From: Chitinophaga sp. CB10
GTDB taxonomy: Bacteria; Bacteroidota; Bacteroidia; Chitinophagales; Chitinophagaceae
Length of the DNA: 64,000 nucleotides
Reading direction: 5' to 3'
Assembly: GCA_001870995.2 (NCBI GenBank)
Contig: MLAV02000017.1
Location: 62,001 to 126,000, forward strand
Shown: one piece after another, positions 41,186-50,078 of the stretch
Layout: each line of letters opens with the position of its first letter
Position numbering within the stretch: position 1 is the first letter of the stretch
Position numbers and translations under genes: made by a program
Notes under the pieces: model-generated
The model's database searches: none
Seen by the model: the letters and a program-made list of their open reading frames with translations, nothing else
What the model was told of the DNA's origin: nothing

Positions 41186-42427
41186 CTATACCATTGGAAT
41201 TTCCGCCACTTCATACACTTTGGCGTCCAGCTTCGCTTTGGTTTCGCTGAAGGCTTTGAGTGTCAGCTCGATATCCTCGTCGCTGTGCGCAGCGGTCGGG
41301 ATAATGCGGTAGATGATCTGGCCTTTCGGAATAACCGGATATACCACGATAGAGCAGAAGATATTGTAGTTTTCGCGCAGGTCCAGGCACATAGCGGTAG
41401 CTTCCGGAATATCGCCCTGGAGGTAGATCGGCGTAACAGGGGAGTTGGTGTGGCCGATGTTGAAGCCCCTGTCTTTCAGGCCCTGCTGGAGTTTGCGGAC
41501 ATTATCCCAGAGTTTGGCTTTAAACTCAGGGTGTTTGCGCATCAGCTGCACGCGTTTCAGGTGACCGATTACGATTGGCAGCGGGAGGGATTTAGCGAAG
41601 ATCTGGGAGCGCATGTTATAGCGCAGGTAGTTGATGATGGCTTTATCGCCGCTGATGAAACCACCGATGGAAGCGCCGGATTTAGCGAAGGTGTTGAACA
41701 GCAGGTCAATTTTATCCTGAACGCCCTGTTCTTCACCGGTACCGGCGCCGGTAGCGCCCATGGTACCGAAGCCGTGCGCGTCGTCTACCATCAGGCGGAA
41801 TTCATATTTATCTTTCAGTGCAGCAATTTCTTTCAGTTTACCCTGATCACCGGCCATACCGAATACGCCTTCGGTGATTACGAGGATACCGCCACCGGAG
41901 GTTTTAGCCAGTTCAGTAGCGCGTTTCAGTTGTTTTTCGAGGTCTTCGATGTCATTGTGTTTGAACACATAACGGTGACCCTGGTGCAAACGCAGGCCGT
42001 CGATCAGGCAGGCGTGTGCTTCAGCGTCGTACACGATGATATCGCGACGGTTACATATAGCATCAATGGCGCTCATAAAGCCCTGGTAACCATAGTTTAC
42101 CAGTGTGGTATCTTCTTTACCCATGTAGTCGGAAAGCTCTTTTTCCAGCTGTTCGTGGTAATTGGTGTTACCAGTCATCATGCGGGCTCCCATAGGAGCA
42201 GCTAATCCAAATTCAGCGGCAGCCTGCGCGTCTGTGGCACGCACTTCCGGGTGGTTGGCCAGTCCCAGGTAGTTGTTCAGGCTCCATACAATTTTCTCTT
42301 TGCCCCGGAATTTCATGCGGGGACCTATTTCTCCTTCCAGTTTAGGGAATGCGAAATAGCCATGGGCTCTGTCTGAATGTTCCCCTATAGGGCCCATATG
42401 TTTCAGCAGTTTCTCGAAAATATCCAT
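41186..42427 (-). CDS. Alpha-oxoamine synthase family PLP enzyme (serine palmitoyltransferase-like)
   Basis: This pyridoxal-phosphate enzyme condenses an amino acid with an acyl thioester. The 413 residues align by motif with the Bacteroidota serine palmitoyltransferase-like group. His138 (DAEAHACLIDG) stacks on the cofactor, Asp215/Asp216 and His218 lie in VDDAHGFGTMG, and the Schiff-base lysine is Lys249 in FAKSGASIGGF. Glycine C-acetyltransferase (kbl) is another member of this fold. Chitinophaga species are known to make sulfonolipids, so serine (sphingolipid) and cysteate (sulfonolipid) are both possible amino acid substrates. This cannot be decided from sequence. It has a -7 element at 42480-42473. 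Confidence 0.85.
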   Translation of the reverse strand: MDIFEKLLKHMGPIGEHSDRAHGYFAFPKLEGEIGPRMKFRGKEKIVWSLNNYLGLANHPEVRATDAQAAAEFGLAAPMGARMMTGNTNYHEQLEKELSDYMGKEDTTLVNYGYQGFMSAIDAICNRRDIIVYDAEAHACLIDGLRLHQGHRYVFKHNDIEDLEKQLKRATELAKTSGGGILVITEGVFGMAGDQGKLKEIAALKDKYEFRLMVDDAHGFGTMGATGAGTGEEQGVQDKIDLLFNTFAKSGASIGGFISGDKAIINYLRYNMRSQIFAKSLPLPIVIGHLKRVQLMRKHPEFKAKLWDNVRKLQQGLKDRGFNIGHTNSPVTPIYLQGDIPEATAMCLDLRENYNIFCSIVVYPVIPKGQIIYRIIPTAAHSDEDIELTLKAFSETKAKLDAKVYEVAEIPMV

Positions 42428-42472
42428 ATGCTATATTATGAAATGGTTAATTACCTTTATTAAAAACGGACA

Positions 42473-42480
42473 CAAAGGTA
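42473..42480 (-). promoter_or_regulatory. Promoter -7 element for the alpha-oxoamine synthase
   Basis: TACCTTTG on the minus strand gives a leader of about 40 bases. Confidence 0.5.
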
Positions 42481-42600
42481 TTAAAATATTAGTTTTTGTA
42501 AACTTGAGTTCGATTTGTAAATACCAGCCGACTTGTCAAAAAATCGCGCTAAACCATAACAATCTTGGATTTTAGTCATATACAAAATAAGTTAAATTTG

Positions 42601-44268
42601 ATGAAACGATTCTACCATTTATCCTGCCTGTTGCTACTGGCGGTTACCACAGCTTATGCCCAGAAGGCTACTTCGCCGAAACCATTCAATCATGTGAGCT
42701 TAAAAAAGAATGTTAAAACTGCCGCTAAACCCAAATTGGTGGTGGGAATGGTGGTTGATCAGATGCGCTGGGATTACCTCTACCGGTATGGCAGCAGGTA
42801 CGGCGCCGGTGGTTTCAATAGATTACTCCACGAAGGATTCTCCTGCGAAAATACGTTAATTAATTATACGCCTACCATAACCGCCTGCGGCCATACCTGT
42901 GTGTACACCGGGTCGGTACCGGCTATACATGGCATTATCGGCAACAGCTGGTTTAGTCCGGAGCTGAACCGCTCTGTGTATTGCGCGGAAGATACGACTG
43001 TTACCACGGTGGGCAGCAGCTCGAATGCCGGCAAAATGAGTCCACGCAACATGCTGGTGACCACCATCGGGGATGAACTGCGCCTTTCCAACAACTTCCA
43101 GAGCAAGGTGATTGGGGTGGCGATCAAGGACCGCGGCGCTATCCTGCCCGCAGGCCATAGCGCCAATGCCGCTTACTGGTATGATGGCAGTACCGGCAAC
43201 TGGGTGACCAGCAGCTATTACATGAATGATCTGCCGCAGTGGGCGAAGGATTTCAACAATGAAAAGTTCCCGCAGCAGTACCTGGCCAAAGCCTGGACGC
43301 CGCTGTATCCGCGGGCTTCCTATAAACTCAGCACCCAGGATGAAAAGCCTTATGAGGGCAGGTATAAGAATGCTACCAATACCTCCTTTCCGCATGAGCT
43401 GAGCGAAATTGCCAATTCCGCCATTGCGGCTACTCCTTTCGGCAATACCATGACTTTGGAGTTTGCGAAGCGGGCTATGGAGGCCAACCAGCTGGGACAA
43501 GGCCCTGTAACTGATTTCCTGGCCATCAGCCTTTCTTCTACGGACTATGTAGGCCACCAGTTTGGGCCAAACAGTATTGAAATCGAGGATACATACCTGC
43601 GCCTGGACAAGGACCTGGCAACTTTCTTCAACTACCTGGATGCGAAGGTGGGCAAGGGAAATTACCTGTTTTTCATCACGGCGGACCATGGCGTAGCGCA
43701 TGTGCCGGGCTTTATGGAAGAGAACAAACTGCCAGGCGGGTTGTGGAACGACAATGCGGCGATGGCTTCCCTCAACGAAGAGGTGAATGCTAAATTCGGC
43801 ATCAAAGGCGCTATCCGCGCGGTGGAAAACTACCAGTTCTGGATGAACCATGCGGCCATTGAGGCGGCGGGTAAGAGCGAGTCGGACGTGGAAGCGTTTA
43901 TTATTTCCCGCTTGCTGAAGTCGCCCGCTATTGCGAATGCGTTTCCGCTGAAGGACCTGAACGATGTGATCCTGCCGGCGGTGATGCGCAATATGCTGAC
44001 CAACGGTATGAACGCCAAGCGCAGCGGGGATATACAGGTGATACTCTCCCCGGGTTATATCGATGGCGGCAAGACCGGTACTACGCACGGCTTATGGTAT
44101 CCTTACGATGCGCATATTCCGCTGGTATGGATGGGTTGGGGCGTGCGTCCCGGGAAATCCAACCGCACGGTGGGTATGACGGATATTGCGCCTACCATTG
44201 CCGCGCTGCTGCAGATACAGATGCCAAGCGGGAATGTGGGCCATGTGATTGAGGAAGCGATCCGATAG
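42601..44268 (+). CDS. PafA-type alkaline phosphatase
   Basis: This exported phosphomonoesterase of the alkaline phosphatase superfamily has 555 residues from the ATG at 42601. It carries a signal peptide (~1-21, ending in AYAQ). The longer frame from 42565 adds an unlikely N-terminus. Metal and catalytic residues line up with PafA of Elizabethkingia at a near-constant offset: Asp53 (VVDQMRWD), the nucleophile Thr94 (TPTITACGH), Asn115 (IIGNSW), and Lys176/Arg178 in AIKDRG, which mark monoesterase activity. Later metal ligands lie in SSTDYVGHQFG and TADHGVAHVPG, and the last near TGTTHG. It is probably periplasmic and secures phosphate. Confidence 0.93.
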   Translation: MKRFYHLSCLLLLAVTTAYAQKATSPKPFNHVSLKKNVKTAAKPKLVVGMVVDQMRWDYLYRYGSRYGAGGFNRLLHEGFSCENTLINYTPTITACGHTCVYTGSVPAIHGIIGNSWFSPELNRSVYCAEDTTVTTVGSSSNAGKMSPRNMLVTTIGDELRLSNNFQSKVIGVAIKDRGAILPAGHSANAAYWYDGSTGNWVTSSYYMNDLPQWAKDFNNEKFPQQYLAKAWTPLYPRASYKLSTQDEKPYEGRYKNATNTSFPHELSEIANSAIAATPFGNTMTLEFAKRAMEANQLGQGPVTDFLAISLSSTDYVGHQFGPNSIEIEDTYLRLDKDLATFFNYLDAKVGKGNYLFFITADHGVAHVPGFMEENKLPGGLWNDNAAMASLNEEVNAKFGIKGAIRAVENYQFWMNHAAIEAAGKSESDVEAFIISRLLKSPAIANAFPLKDLNDVILPAVMRNMLTNGMNAKRSGDIQVILSPGYIDGGKTGTTHGLWYPYDAHIPLVWMGWGVRPGKSNRTVGMTDIAPTIAALLQIQMPSGNVGHVIEEAIR

Positions 44269-44354
44269 AAATTCGTATAGTCGCCGTGAGGGTCAGGTGA
44301 CTACAGATTAAGGTTTTTTTCTTACATTGCTGTCACTCTCACGGTGAGAACAGG

Positions 44355-44394
44355 AAGGTGTAATGGGAGTTGAAGATCCCGTTACACCTTTTTA
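44355..44394 (+). terminator. Terminator downstream of the phosphatase gene
   Basis: AAGGTGTAA pairs with TTACACCTT, with inner GGGA/TCCC and T-run. Confidence 0.75.
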
Positions 44395-44424
44395 GTTTCC
44401 GGGGAGGCAACTAAACATTGACAC

Positions 44425-45204
44425 ATGGCTTATTCGTTCTTACTGTACACGGTGGCCGAGAGGATAGCCACGATTTCACTGAACCGGCCGGACAAGCGGA
44501 ATGCGCTCAACGGCGCGTTGGTAGCGGAGCTGAGGCAGGCCTTTACGGAGGCGGGCCAGGATGATAATGTGAAGGTGATTATCCTGAAGGGAGAGGGAGA
44601 GGCTTTTTGTGCCGGGGCGGACCTGGATTATTTACAGCAGCTGCAGCAAAATACCTATGAGGAAAATCTCGCTGATTCGCATGAACTGATGTCCTTATTT
44701 AGGGAAATATACGAACTTGATAAGATAGTGATAGCGCAGGTGGAGGGGCATGCTATAGCCGGTGGCAGCGGGCTGGTAACCGTGTGCGACCTGAGTTATG
44801 TGGTACCCGAAGCAAAGATGGGATATACGGAGGTGAAGATTGGCTTCATCCCGGCGCTGGTGGCGGTTTTCCTGGTGCGCAAGATAGGCGAGGGGCGGGC
44901 GAAGGAATTGCTGCTTACCGGAAAACTGATTACTGCAGCCGAGGCGGCGGCGGCCAACCTGATCACGGCGGTGGTACCTGCCGCGGAGATCAGGGACTAT
45001 GTGGCCAAAGTGGCCATGGGCTTATGTACAGAGGCTTCGGCTCATTCCCTGAAAGTGACCAAAAAATTGATTGGCACAGTGTTGGACCATACTCTACCGG
45101 ACAGCCTGGCATATGCAGCGCAGCAGAATGCGGCCACCCGTGGCCATGCGGATTGCAAACGCGGCATTGCTGCCTTTTTGAATAAGGAAAAGCTGACCTG
45201 GTAG
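44425..45204 (+). CDS. Enoyl-CoA hydratase/isomerase family protein
   Basis: This crotonase-fold protein of 259 residues probably hydrates an unsaturated acyl-CoA. The oxyanion-hole motifs are KGEGEAFCAGADLDYL near residue 58 and GHAIAGGSGLVTVCDLSY near residue 110. The second catalytic glutamate is present (YTEVKIGFIPALVAVFL). The first, usually in GG-C/E-ELALMCD, is replaced (GGSGLVTVCD). The latter pattern occurs in methylglutaconyl-CoA hydratases (LiuC-like), so a role in leucine breakdown is possible. It is followed 20 bases later by a small secreted protein gene. Confidence 0.88.
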   Translation: MAYSFLLYTVAERIATISLNRPDKRNALNGALVAELRQAFTEAGQDDNVKVIILKGEGEAFCAGADLDYLQQLQQNTYEENLADSHELMSLFREIYELDKIVIAQVEGHAIAGGSGLVTVCDLSYVVPEAKMGYTEVKIGFIPALVAVFLVRKIGEGRAKELLLTGKLITAAEAAAANLITAVVPAAEIRDYVAKVAMGLCTEASAHSLKVTKKLIGTVLDHTLPDSLAYAAQQNAATRGHADCKRGIAAFLNKEKLTW

Positions 45205-45242
45205 CAGGTGGACAACCGCTACCCATGAAAAACGACCATACT

Positions 45243-45893
45243 ATGTCACACCGGTTTTTAACTACGTTTTTATGCCTGTGGATCAGCGTGAGCGCGATGG
45301 CGCAACGCACGATATCAGATGCCAAAATCACCTACAGGATGGATTTGCCGCCTGAGATGGCGCAAACCGACGCCATGCTGCAAAACAGCAGTCTGACTGT
45401 GTACATGAGAAGTTACCTCAGCAGGGTGGAAATCAATTTCAACATCGTTAACTATGTGTACCTGATCAATAGCCGGGAAAGGACCATGACCACGCTGATT
45501 GACCAGCACGGGACCAAATACCTTATCCGCAATAGCAAGGAGCAGTTTGAAAAGGATATGAAGCAGTATGAGGGCACCAAATTCGTGGACCAGGGGGAAA
45601 AGAAGGAAATAGCGGGGTATATGTGTAAAAAGGCCCAGGCTACCATGCCGGACGGGAAGACTTACATTGTGTATTATACGCCGGATTTAGTGCCGGAGAA
45701 CAAGCTGTACACCCAGCGGTTCAGCAACCTGAACGGGCTGGCGCTGCAATATGAAATTCATACGAAGACGGGGTCTGTGATTACGGTGACGGCTACGAAG
45801 GTGGAGTTGATACCGGTGCCGGCGTCTTATTTTGATGTGCCGAAGAGTGGGTATAAGGAGGTGAGCCAGCAGGAGCTGAAAAGTATGAATTGA
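45243..45893 (+). CDS. Secreted protein, GLPGLI/DUF4412-like
   Basis: This exported protein of 216 residues (from the ATG at 45243; a second ATG at 45225 adds six residues) has a signal peptide ending in SAMAQ. It is mostly beta, with conserved-looking stretches GEKKEIAGYMCKKAQATMPDG and IVYYTPDLVPENKLYTQRFSNL (split) that fit GLPGLI/DUF4412-type porters of unknown role in Bacteroidota. It may share a transcript with the preceding crotonase gene. No function can be assigned. Confidence 0.7.
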   Translation: MSHRFLTTFLCLWISVSAMAQRTISDAKITYRMDLPPEMAQTDAMLQNSSLTVYMRSYLSRVEINFNIVNYVYLINSRERTMTTLIDQHGTKYLIRNSKEQFEKDMKQYEGTKFVDQGEKKEIAGYMCKKAQATMPDGKTYIVYYTPDLVPENKLYTQRFSNLNGLALQYEIHTKTGSVITVTATKVELIPVPASYFDVPKSGYKEVSQQELKSMN

Positions 45894-45899
45894 TTTTAG

Positions 45900-46142
45900 T
45901 TACTGGTTTACAATTAGGTTTATGCCGCTACAGCGGTGGCAGTACCAGTAGGTACTGGTGTCGTCTTCCAGCCTGATCAGGCTTTTTTCAAGGCAGGCCG
46001 GACAGTGGCGCTCCAGGGATTCGTTTTCAGCGGCCGAATAGCCACAGCTGATACAATACCACGAGGTGGGCGGCGTGCGCTCTTCGTCATAGGACCAGGT
46101 AAAGGAATCCCTGTGACATGAGGGGCAATTAATAAGTCCCAT
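45900..46142 (-). CDS. Small eight-cysteine zinc-ribbon protein
   Basis: This 80-residue protein carries four CxxC pairs: CPSC (6-9), CISC (30-33), CPAC (47-50) and CHRC (68-71). It is therefore predicted to fold as two zinc ribbons in a row. No other domain is visible. Conserved tryptophans and tyrosines lie beside the Cys pairs (SWYCISCGY, TYWYCHRCSG). It could bind RNA, DNA or protein. It converges on the preceding GLPGLI-like gene with only 6 bases between the stop codons. Confidence 0.7.
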   Translation of the reverse strand: MGLINCPSCHRDSFTWSYDEERTPPTSWYCISCGYSAAENESLERHCPACLEKSLIRLEDDTSTYWYCHRCSGINLIVNQ

Positions 46143-46214
46143 ATTTTTTCCGTTGAATAAATAAAAAAAGGCCAGTCTTACGACCAGCCTCCATATTGTA
46201 CTGAAGAAACGTTA

Positions 46215-46619
46215 TTAACCTTTTTTAAGCGGCAGGATAATCTGCAAGCGCTGGAAATTGAGGTTACCAGGCATTTGTTGCTGCACCTGTACATTGTAAG
46301 GAACCACGTAGGTCACATTACCTTTTGTATAAGTCATCACCTGCTTGAAGTTTACGGACTGTTCCTTTTCGGTATTGGTAAACTTAAAGTCAGAACTAAA
46401 AGCACCTGAGTAACGGTAACCGGCATCCAGGCCCAAATTGGTTTTGGGCATAGCCGTATTCAGGACAAAGCGGGTGTTCTCCGTCTTTTTCACCTTGTCT
46501 TTGTTATCGTTGGGCAAAATATTAGTATTTGCCATGGCTTCGAAACCGAATAGCGCCATAGCGCTTGCCAACATGCAAGACAATGAAAAGACCCTTAATA
46601 TGTTAGTTTTCGTTTTCAT
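46215..46619 (-). CDS. Small secreted protein of unknown function
   Basis: This 134-residue protein (from the ATG at 46619) has a clear signal peptide ending in FEAMAN. The remainder is beta-rich and polar (KVKKTENTRFVLNTAMPKTN, AGYRYSGAFSSDFKFTNTEK, VVPYNVQVQQQMPGNLNFQR). I recognise no family. It is transcribed from a perfect -7 element (46634-46627), so close to the ATG that the mRNA may lack a leader. It ends in KKG near a terminator-less gap. Confidence 0.65.
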   Translation of the reverse strand: MKTKTNILRVFSLSCMLASAMALFGFEAMANTNILPNDNKDKVKKTENTRFVLNTAMPKTNLGLDAGYRYSGAFSSDFKFTNTEKEQSVNFKQVMTYTKGNVTYVVPYNVQVQQQMPGNLNFQRLQIILPLKKG

Positions 46620-46626
46620 TGCAATA

Positions 46627-46634
46627 CAAAGATA
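46627..46634 (-). promoter_or_regulatory. Promoter -7 element of a possible leaderless gene
   Basis: TATCTTTG on the minus strand ends 7 bases before the ATG at 46619. Confidence 0.55.
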
Positions 46635-46769
46635 CAACAACTTCTCTTAATTATATAACAAATTTTTAACGGTCTAAAAGTGCAAACCTTAATAAAATGT
46701 TAAAAAATTTGTAAATAGTTTAGCATCACCGCTTTTTGGGGGATACGGAAATTGATTATATTTACAGTA

Positions 46770-48191
46770 ATGAGTAAAGACTTTTCATTTTTAAACGAGG
46801 ATTTTGATGATCTGAGAGATTTATTGCAGCAGTTTGAAAACCTCAGAGCTGGTAAGTCTCATTCTTTTCTGGACGAAGATTCATTTGAGCAGATCATAGA
46901 CTATTACGACGAGCATGACGAAATGCCAACCGCATTGCAGGCCGCTGAAATAGCCATAGAACAGTTTCCCTTTTCCGCCACACTTTTGTTAAAAAAGGCC
47001 AACTTACTGATCGAGACCAAAAAATACAACGAGGCGCTCGATATGCTTGAAAAAGCCGCCCTGCTGGACACGACCGATATCAATCTTTACATACTGCAGA
47101 CGGATGTTTACCTGGCGCTGAACCAGCACCAGAAGGCCGCCGCTGTGCTGAAAGAACAGATCGAGCAGTTCGATGGGGACGACCGTACGGAGTTGCTGCT
47201 GGAACTGGCAGATGTGTACGATGATTGGGAAGAATTCGAAAAAGTGTTCGACTGCCTGAAAATGGCCCTGCAACACGATCCCAACAACGAGGAAGCGCTT
47301 CACAAGATCTGCTTCTGGACGGAGTTTACGGGCCGCAACGAGGAAAGTATCCGCCTGCATACCTGGATTATTGATGAGCATCCCTTTAATCACCTGGCCT
47401 GGTTCAACCTGGGCACGGCCTACCAGGGACTGAAGCTCTATGAAAAATCCATCGACGCCTACCAGTACGCCCTGGCCATTGATGAGAAATTCGACTATGC
47501 CTACCGCAACCTGGGGGATGCCTACATCCGCCTGCGCAAATACGCAGAAGCCATCGAGGTACTGCAAAAGCACCTGGAAATAGCCAAGCCGGAAGATGTG
47601 ATATACGAGGCTATTGGCCACTGTTATGAGCGCCAGCGTAAATACACCCAGGCCAGGTACTACTACCGCAAAGCATCCCACCTGAGCCCCAATGATGACA
47701 AGCTCTACTATAAAATAGCAGTGGCTTACATGATGGAGGCGAACTGGAACAATGCCGTTAAATCCCTGCAGAGTGCATTGAAAATCAATAAGAACAGTGC
47801 AGAATACAATATGAGCATGGGGGAATGCCTCCTGGAAATGGATAAATGCAAGGAAGCATTGCCATTTTTCATGAACGCCGTACGTACCCGTCCTAAAAGC
47901 GCCTCCACCTGGCAGGAGCTGATCAGGGGCCTTTACATCGGCGGATTCCTGGAAGAAGCGCTCGTACAGCTGGATGCAGCCGAAGAAAAAGCCGGCCGCA
48001 AACCGGTGTTCCAGTACTACCGCGCCGCCATCCTGATCACCATGGGCAAAACCAAGGAAGGCCTGTTGCACCTGGAAACAGCGCTGCAACATAATGCCAA
48101 AGCCGTTAAAAAATTAATTGAGCTGGACCCGGCTATTTTACAGCATGTGAGTGTGGTCGACCTGATCGCGCAGTACCGCCGCAAACGTTAA
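46770..48191 (+). CDS. Tetratricopeptide repeat protein
   Basis: This 473-residue protein (from the ATG at 46770; the frame itself begins at a TTG, 46752) is built from about ten TPR-like helical repeats. Examples are NHLAWFNLGTAYQGLKLYEK near residue 215 and DYAYRNLGDAYIRLRKYAEA near residue 249. It has no signal peptide and probably acts as a cytoplasmic scaffold. No enzymatic domain is seen. It stands alone before the comA homologue. Confidence 0.85.
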   Translation: MSKDFSFLNEDFDDLRDLLQQFENLRAGKSHSFLDEDSFEQIIDYYDEHDEMPTALQAAEIAIEQFPFSATLLLKKANLLIETKKYNEALDMLEKAALLDTTDINLYILQTDVYLALNQHQKAAAVLKEQIEQFDGDDRTELLLELADVYDDWEEFEKVFDCLKMALQHDPNNEEALHKICFWTEFTGRNEESIRLHTWIIDEHPFNHLAWFNLGTAYQGLKLYEKSIDAYQYALAIDEKFDYAYRNLGDAYIRLRKYAEAIEVLQKHLEIAKPEDVIYEAIGHCYERQRKYTQARYYYRKASHLSPNDDKLYYKIAVAYMMEANWNNAVKSLQSALKINKNSAEYNMSMGECLLEMDKCKEALPFFMNAVRTRPKSASTWQELIRGLYIGGFLEEALVQLDAAEEKAGRKPVFQYYRAAILITMGKTKEGLLHLETALQHNAKAVKKLIELDPAILQHVSVVDLIAQYRRKR

Positions 48192-48227
48192 CCAATGTTA
48201 TTTGCTTTTAAAATAAAGTATAGTTCT

Positions 48228-48235
48228 TATTTTTG
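48228..48235 (+). promoter_or_regulatory. Promoter -7 element for the comA-like gene
   Basis: TATTTTTG is preceded by TTTG at 48201-48204 (23 bases upstream, slightly long). It gives a leader of about 130 bases. Confidence 0.5.
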
Positions 48236-48370
48236 CGCCGGTTTTTAATTGTCATGGTTAAAAACAATACTATTTCCGGTTACTAAAATTGCCCACTAAG
48301 CTATCCCATAGTGCCTGGCTAAGTTAGTTGAGTGTTTTAATGACCATTAAGAAGATAAAAATATTACTAA

Positions 48371-49135
48371 ATGAATTTTAATCTGACACAAATCCCGGAA
48401 AGGACTCAGAAACCTCGGCAACATGGACTCACCATGGTCATGGATAAGGGGCTAAGTTTGGAAGAAGCACGTAATTTTTTATCTGCGGCGTCGCCTCACG
48501 TTGATATCGTTAAGCTGGGTTTTGGTACTTCCTTTGTCACACCTAACCTTCGTCAGAAAATTGAATTGTACCAGTCCGCAAACATTCCCGTGTATTTTGG
48601 CGGTACCCTGTTTGAAGCATTCCTTATTCGTAATCAGTTCGATGAATATGTAAGAACCGTTCAGGATTATGGTATTTCCTACATGGAGGTATCCGATGGT
48701 TCCATCATCATCCCTCACGCTGAAAAATGCGGCTATATCGAAAAACTCTCTAAACTGGGGCTCGTATTGAGCGAAGTTGGTTCCAAAGACGCTGAGCACA
48801 TCATCCCTCCTTACAAATGGATTGAACTGATGAGCGCTGAACTGTCTGCCGGCGCCACTTACGTAATCGCGGAAGCGCGCGAAAGCGGTAACGTGGGTAT
48901 CTACCGCGGCTCCGGCGAGGTGCGCGAAGGGCTGGTACAGGAAATCCTCACGCAGATTCCTGCGGAGAAGATTATCTGGGAAGCGCCGCAAAAAGCGCAA
49001 CAGCTGTACTTCCTGGAACTGGTAGGCTGCAACGCCAACCTCGGCAACCTGGCGCCGCATGAGGTGATTTCCCTCGAAGCGATGCGCGTAGGGCTGCGTG
49101 GCGATACTTTCCACCTGTTCCTCGACAAGGAATAA
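48371..49135 (+). CDS. comA: Phosphosulfolactate synthase (ComA) homologue
   Basis: This TIM-barrel enzyme family makes phosphosulfolactate from phosphoenolpyruvate and sulfite, the first step of one coenzyme M and sulfonate route. The 254-residue protein has the family motifs DIVKLGFGTSFV near residue 45, YFGGTLFE near 77, MEVSDGSIIIP near 105, VIAEARESGNVGIYRGSGEV near 160 and LVGCNANLGNLAP near 220. It is followed by a strong hairpin and aroE. Coenzyme M is not expected in this group, so a sulfonolipid or other sulfonate precursor, or a related PEP reaction, is more likely. That is an inference from family and host. Confidence 0.88.
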   Translation: MNFNLTQIPERTQKPRQHGLTMVMDKGLSLEEARNFLSAASPHVDIVKLGFGTSFVTPNLRQKIELYQSANIPVYFGGTLFEAFLIRNQFDEYVRTVQDYGISYMEVSDGSIIIPHAEKCGYIEKLSKLGLVLSEVGSKDAEHIIPPYKWIELMSAELSAGATYVIAEARESGNVGIYRGSGEVREGLVQEILTQIPAEKIIWEAPQKAQQLYFLELVGCNANLGNLAPHEVISLEAMRVGLRGDTFHLFLDKE

Positions 49136-49164
49136 CGATCCTGATTTTATATCAGCAATTTATA

Positions 49165-49200
49165 GTAGGGATTTTGTGCATCACAAAATCCCTACGTCTT
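49165..49200 (+). terminator. Hairpin between the comA-like gene and aroE
   Basis: GTAGGGATTTTGTG pairs with CACAAAATCCCTAC around a 3-base loop, a 14-bp perfect stem followed by GTCTTTAT. It probably ends the comA transcript or attenuates aroE. Confidence 0.65.
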
Positions 49201-49226
49201 TATATAACCTATTAACTAATAGCTGC

Positions 49227-49976
49227 ATGAAAACATACGGTCTTATTGGCTATCCCCTCAGTCATTCCTTCTCCAAAGGATATTTTGCGGAGAAGTTTAA
49301 AAAGGAAGGCATTGCAGACTGCCGGTATGAGAACTTCCCCATTGCGGATATTGCCGCTTTCCCCACGCTTTTCCACCAGGAGGAAGACCTCTGCGGACTG
49401 AATGTAACCATCCCCTATAAGGAAGTGGTGATCCCCTTCCTGGACGATTTGAGCGATGCCGCCAGAAACATCGGCGCTGTGAATTGCATACGCCTGGAAG
49501 ATGGTAAAAAGATCGGGTACAATACGGACGTGATCGGGTTCAGCAACTCCCTGAAACCTTTACTCAAAGCCCATCATACCCATGCCCTCGTGTTGGGTAC
49601 GGGCGGCGCTGCCAAGGCCGTGATGTATGCCCTCCGGGAGTTACAGATACCGTACACGGTGGTAAGCCGCACCGCCACCGCTGATGCGATAGCTTATACT
49701 TCTCTCGATAAAAAAATAATGGAACAACATACCCTCCTCATCAATACCACGCCCCTGGGGATGTTTCCGAATGTAGACGCACACCCGCCGATACCTTATG
49801 AATATATCGGCAGTCAGCACCTGCTGTACGACCTGGTGTACAATCCGCCGGTGACGAAGTTTTTAGCTTTGGGAGAAGAAAGAGGCGCTGCTGTTAAAAA
49901 TGGGCACGAAATGTTGATACTGCAGGCGGAGGCGGCATGGGCGATTTGGAATGGCCGCGAAACTTCCCAACCGTAA
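49227..49976 (+). CDS. aroE: Shikimate dehydrogenase
   Basis: This NADP-dependent enzyme reduces 3-dehydroshikimate to shikimate for aromatic amino acid synthesis. From the ATG at 49227 (MKTYGLIGYPLSHSFS) it has 249 residues, slightly shorter than the typical ~270. The substrate-binding Ser-x-Ser is in YPLSHSFS, the catalytic Lys is in NVTIPYKE near residue 65, and the conserved Asp is in NTDVIGF near residue 100. The NADP loop GTGGAAKAV lies near residue 125. The longer frame from 49098 overlaps comA and is rejected. Confidence 0.94.
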   Translation: MKTYGLIGYPLSHSFSKGYFAEKFKKEGIADCRYENFPIADIAAFPTLFHQEEDLCGLNVTIPYKEVVIPFLDDLSDAARNIGAVNCIRLEDGKKIGYNTDVIGFSNSLKPLLKAHHTHALVLGTGGAAKAVMYALRELQIPYTVVSRTATADAIAYTSLDKKIMEQHTLLINTTPLGMFPNVDAHPPIPYEYIGSQHLLYDLVYNPPVTKFLALGEERGAAVKNGHEMLILQAEAAWAIWNGRETSQP

Positions 49977-50078
49977 AGTAGGGGAGGCTGCCGGTTTTGT
50001 AAATCATGCGGAACGGCTCATTCGTGCATCACATAAGGGTCCTCATTTATCAATCACACGAAACAATCACCACCTCAT

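Noticed and set aside
42593..42600. TAAATTTG immediately before the phosphatase ATG at 42601, as a promoter
   Set aside because: The match is perfect, but there is no gap to the start codon, so transcription would begin inside the coding region. It is more likely a chance match.
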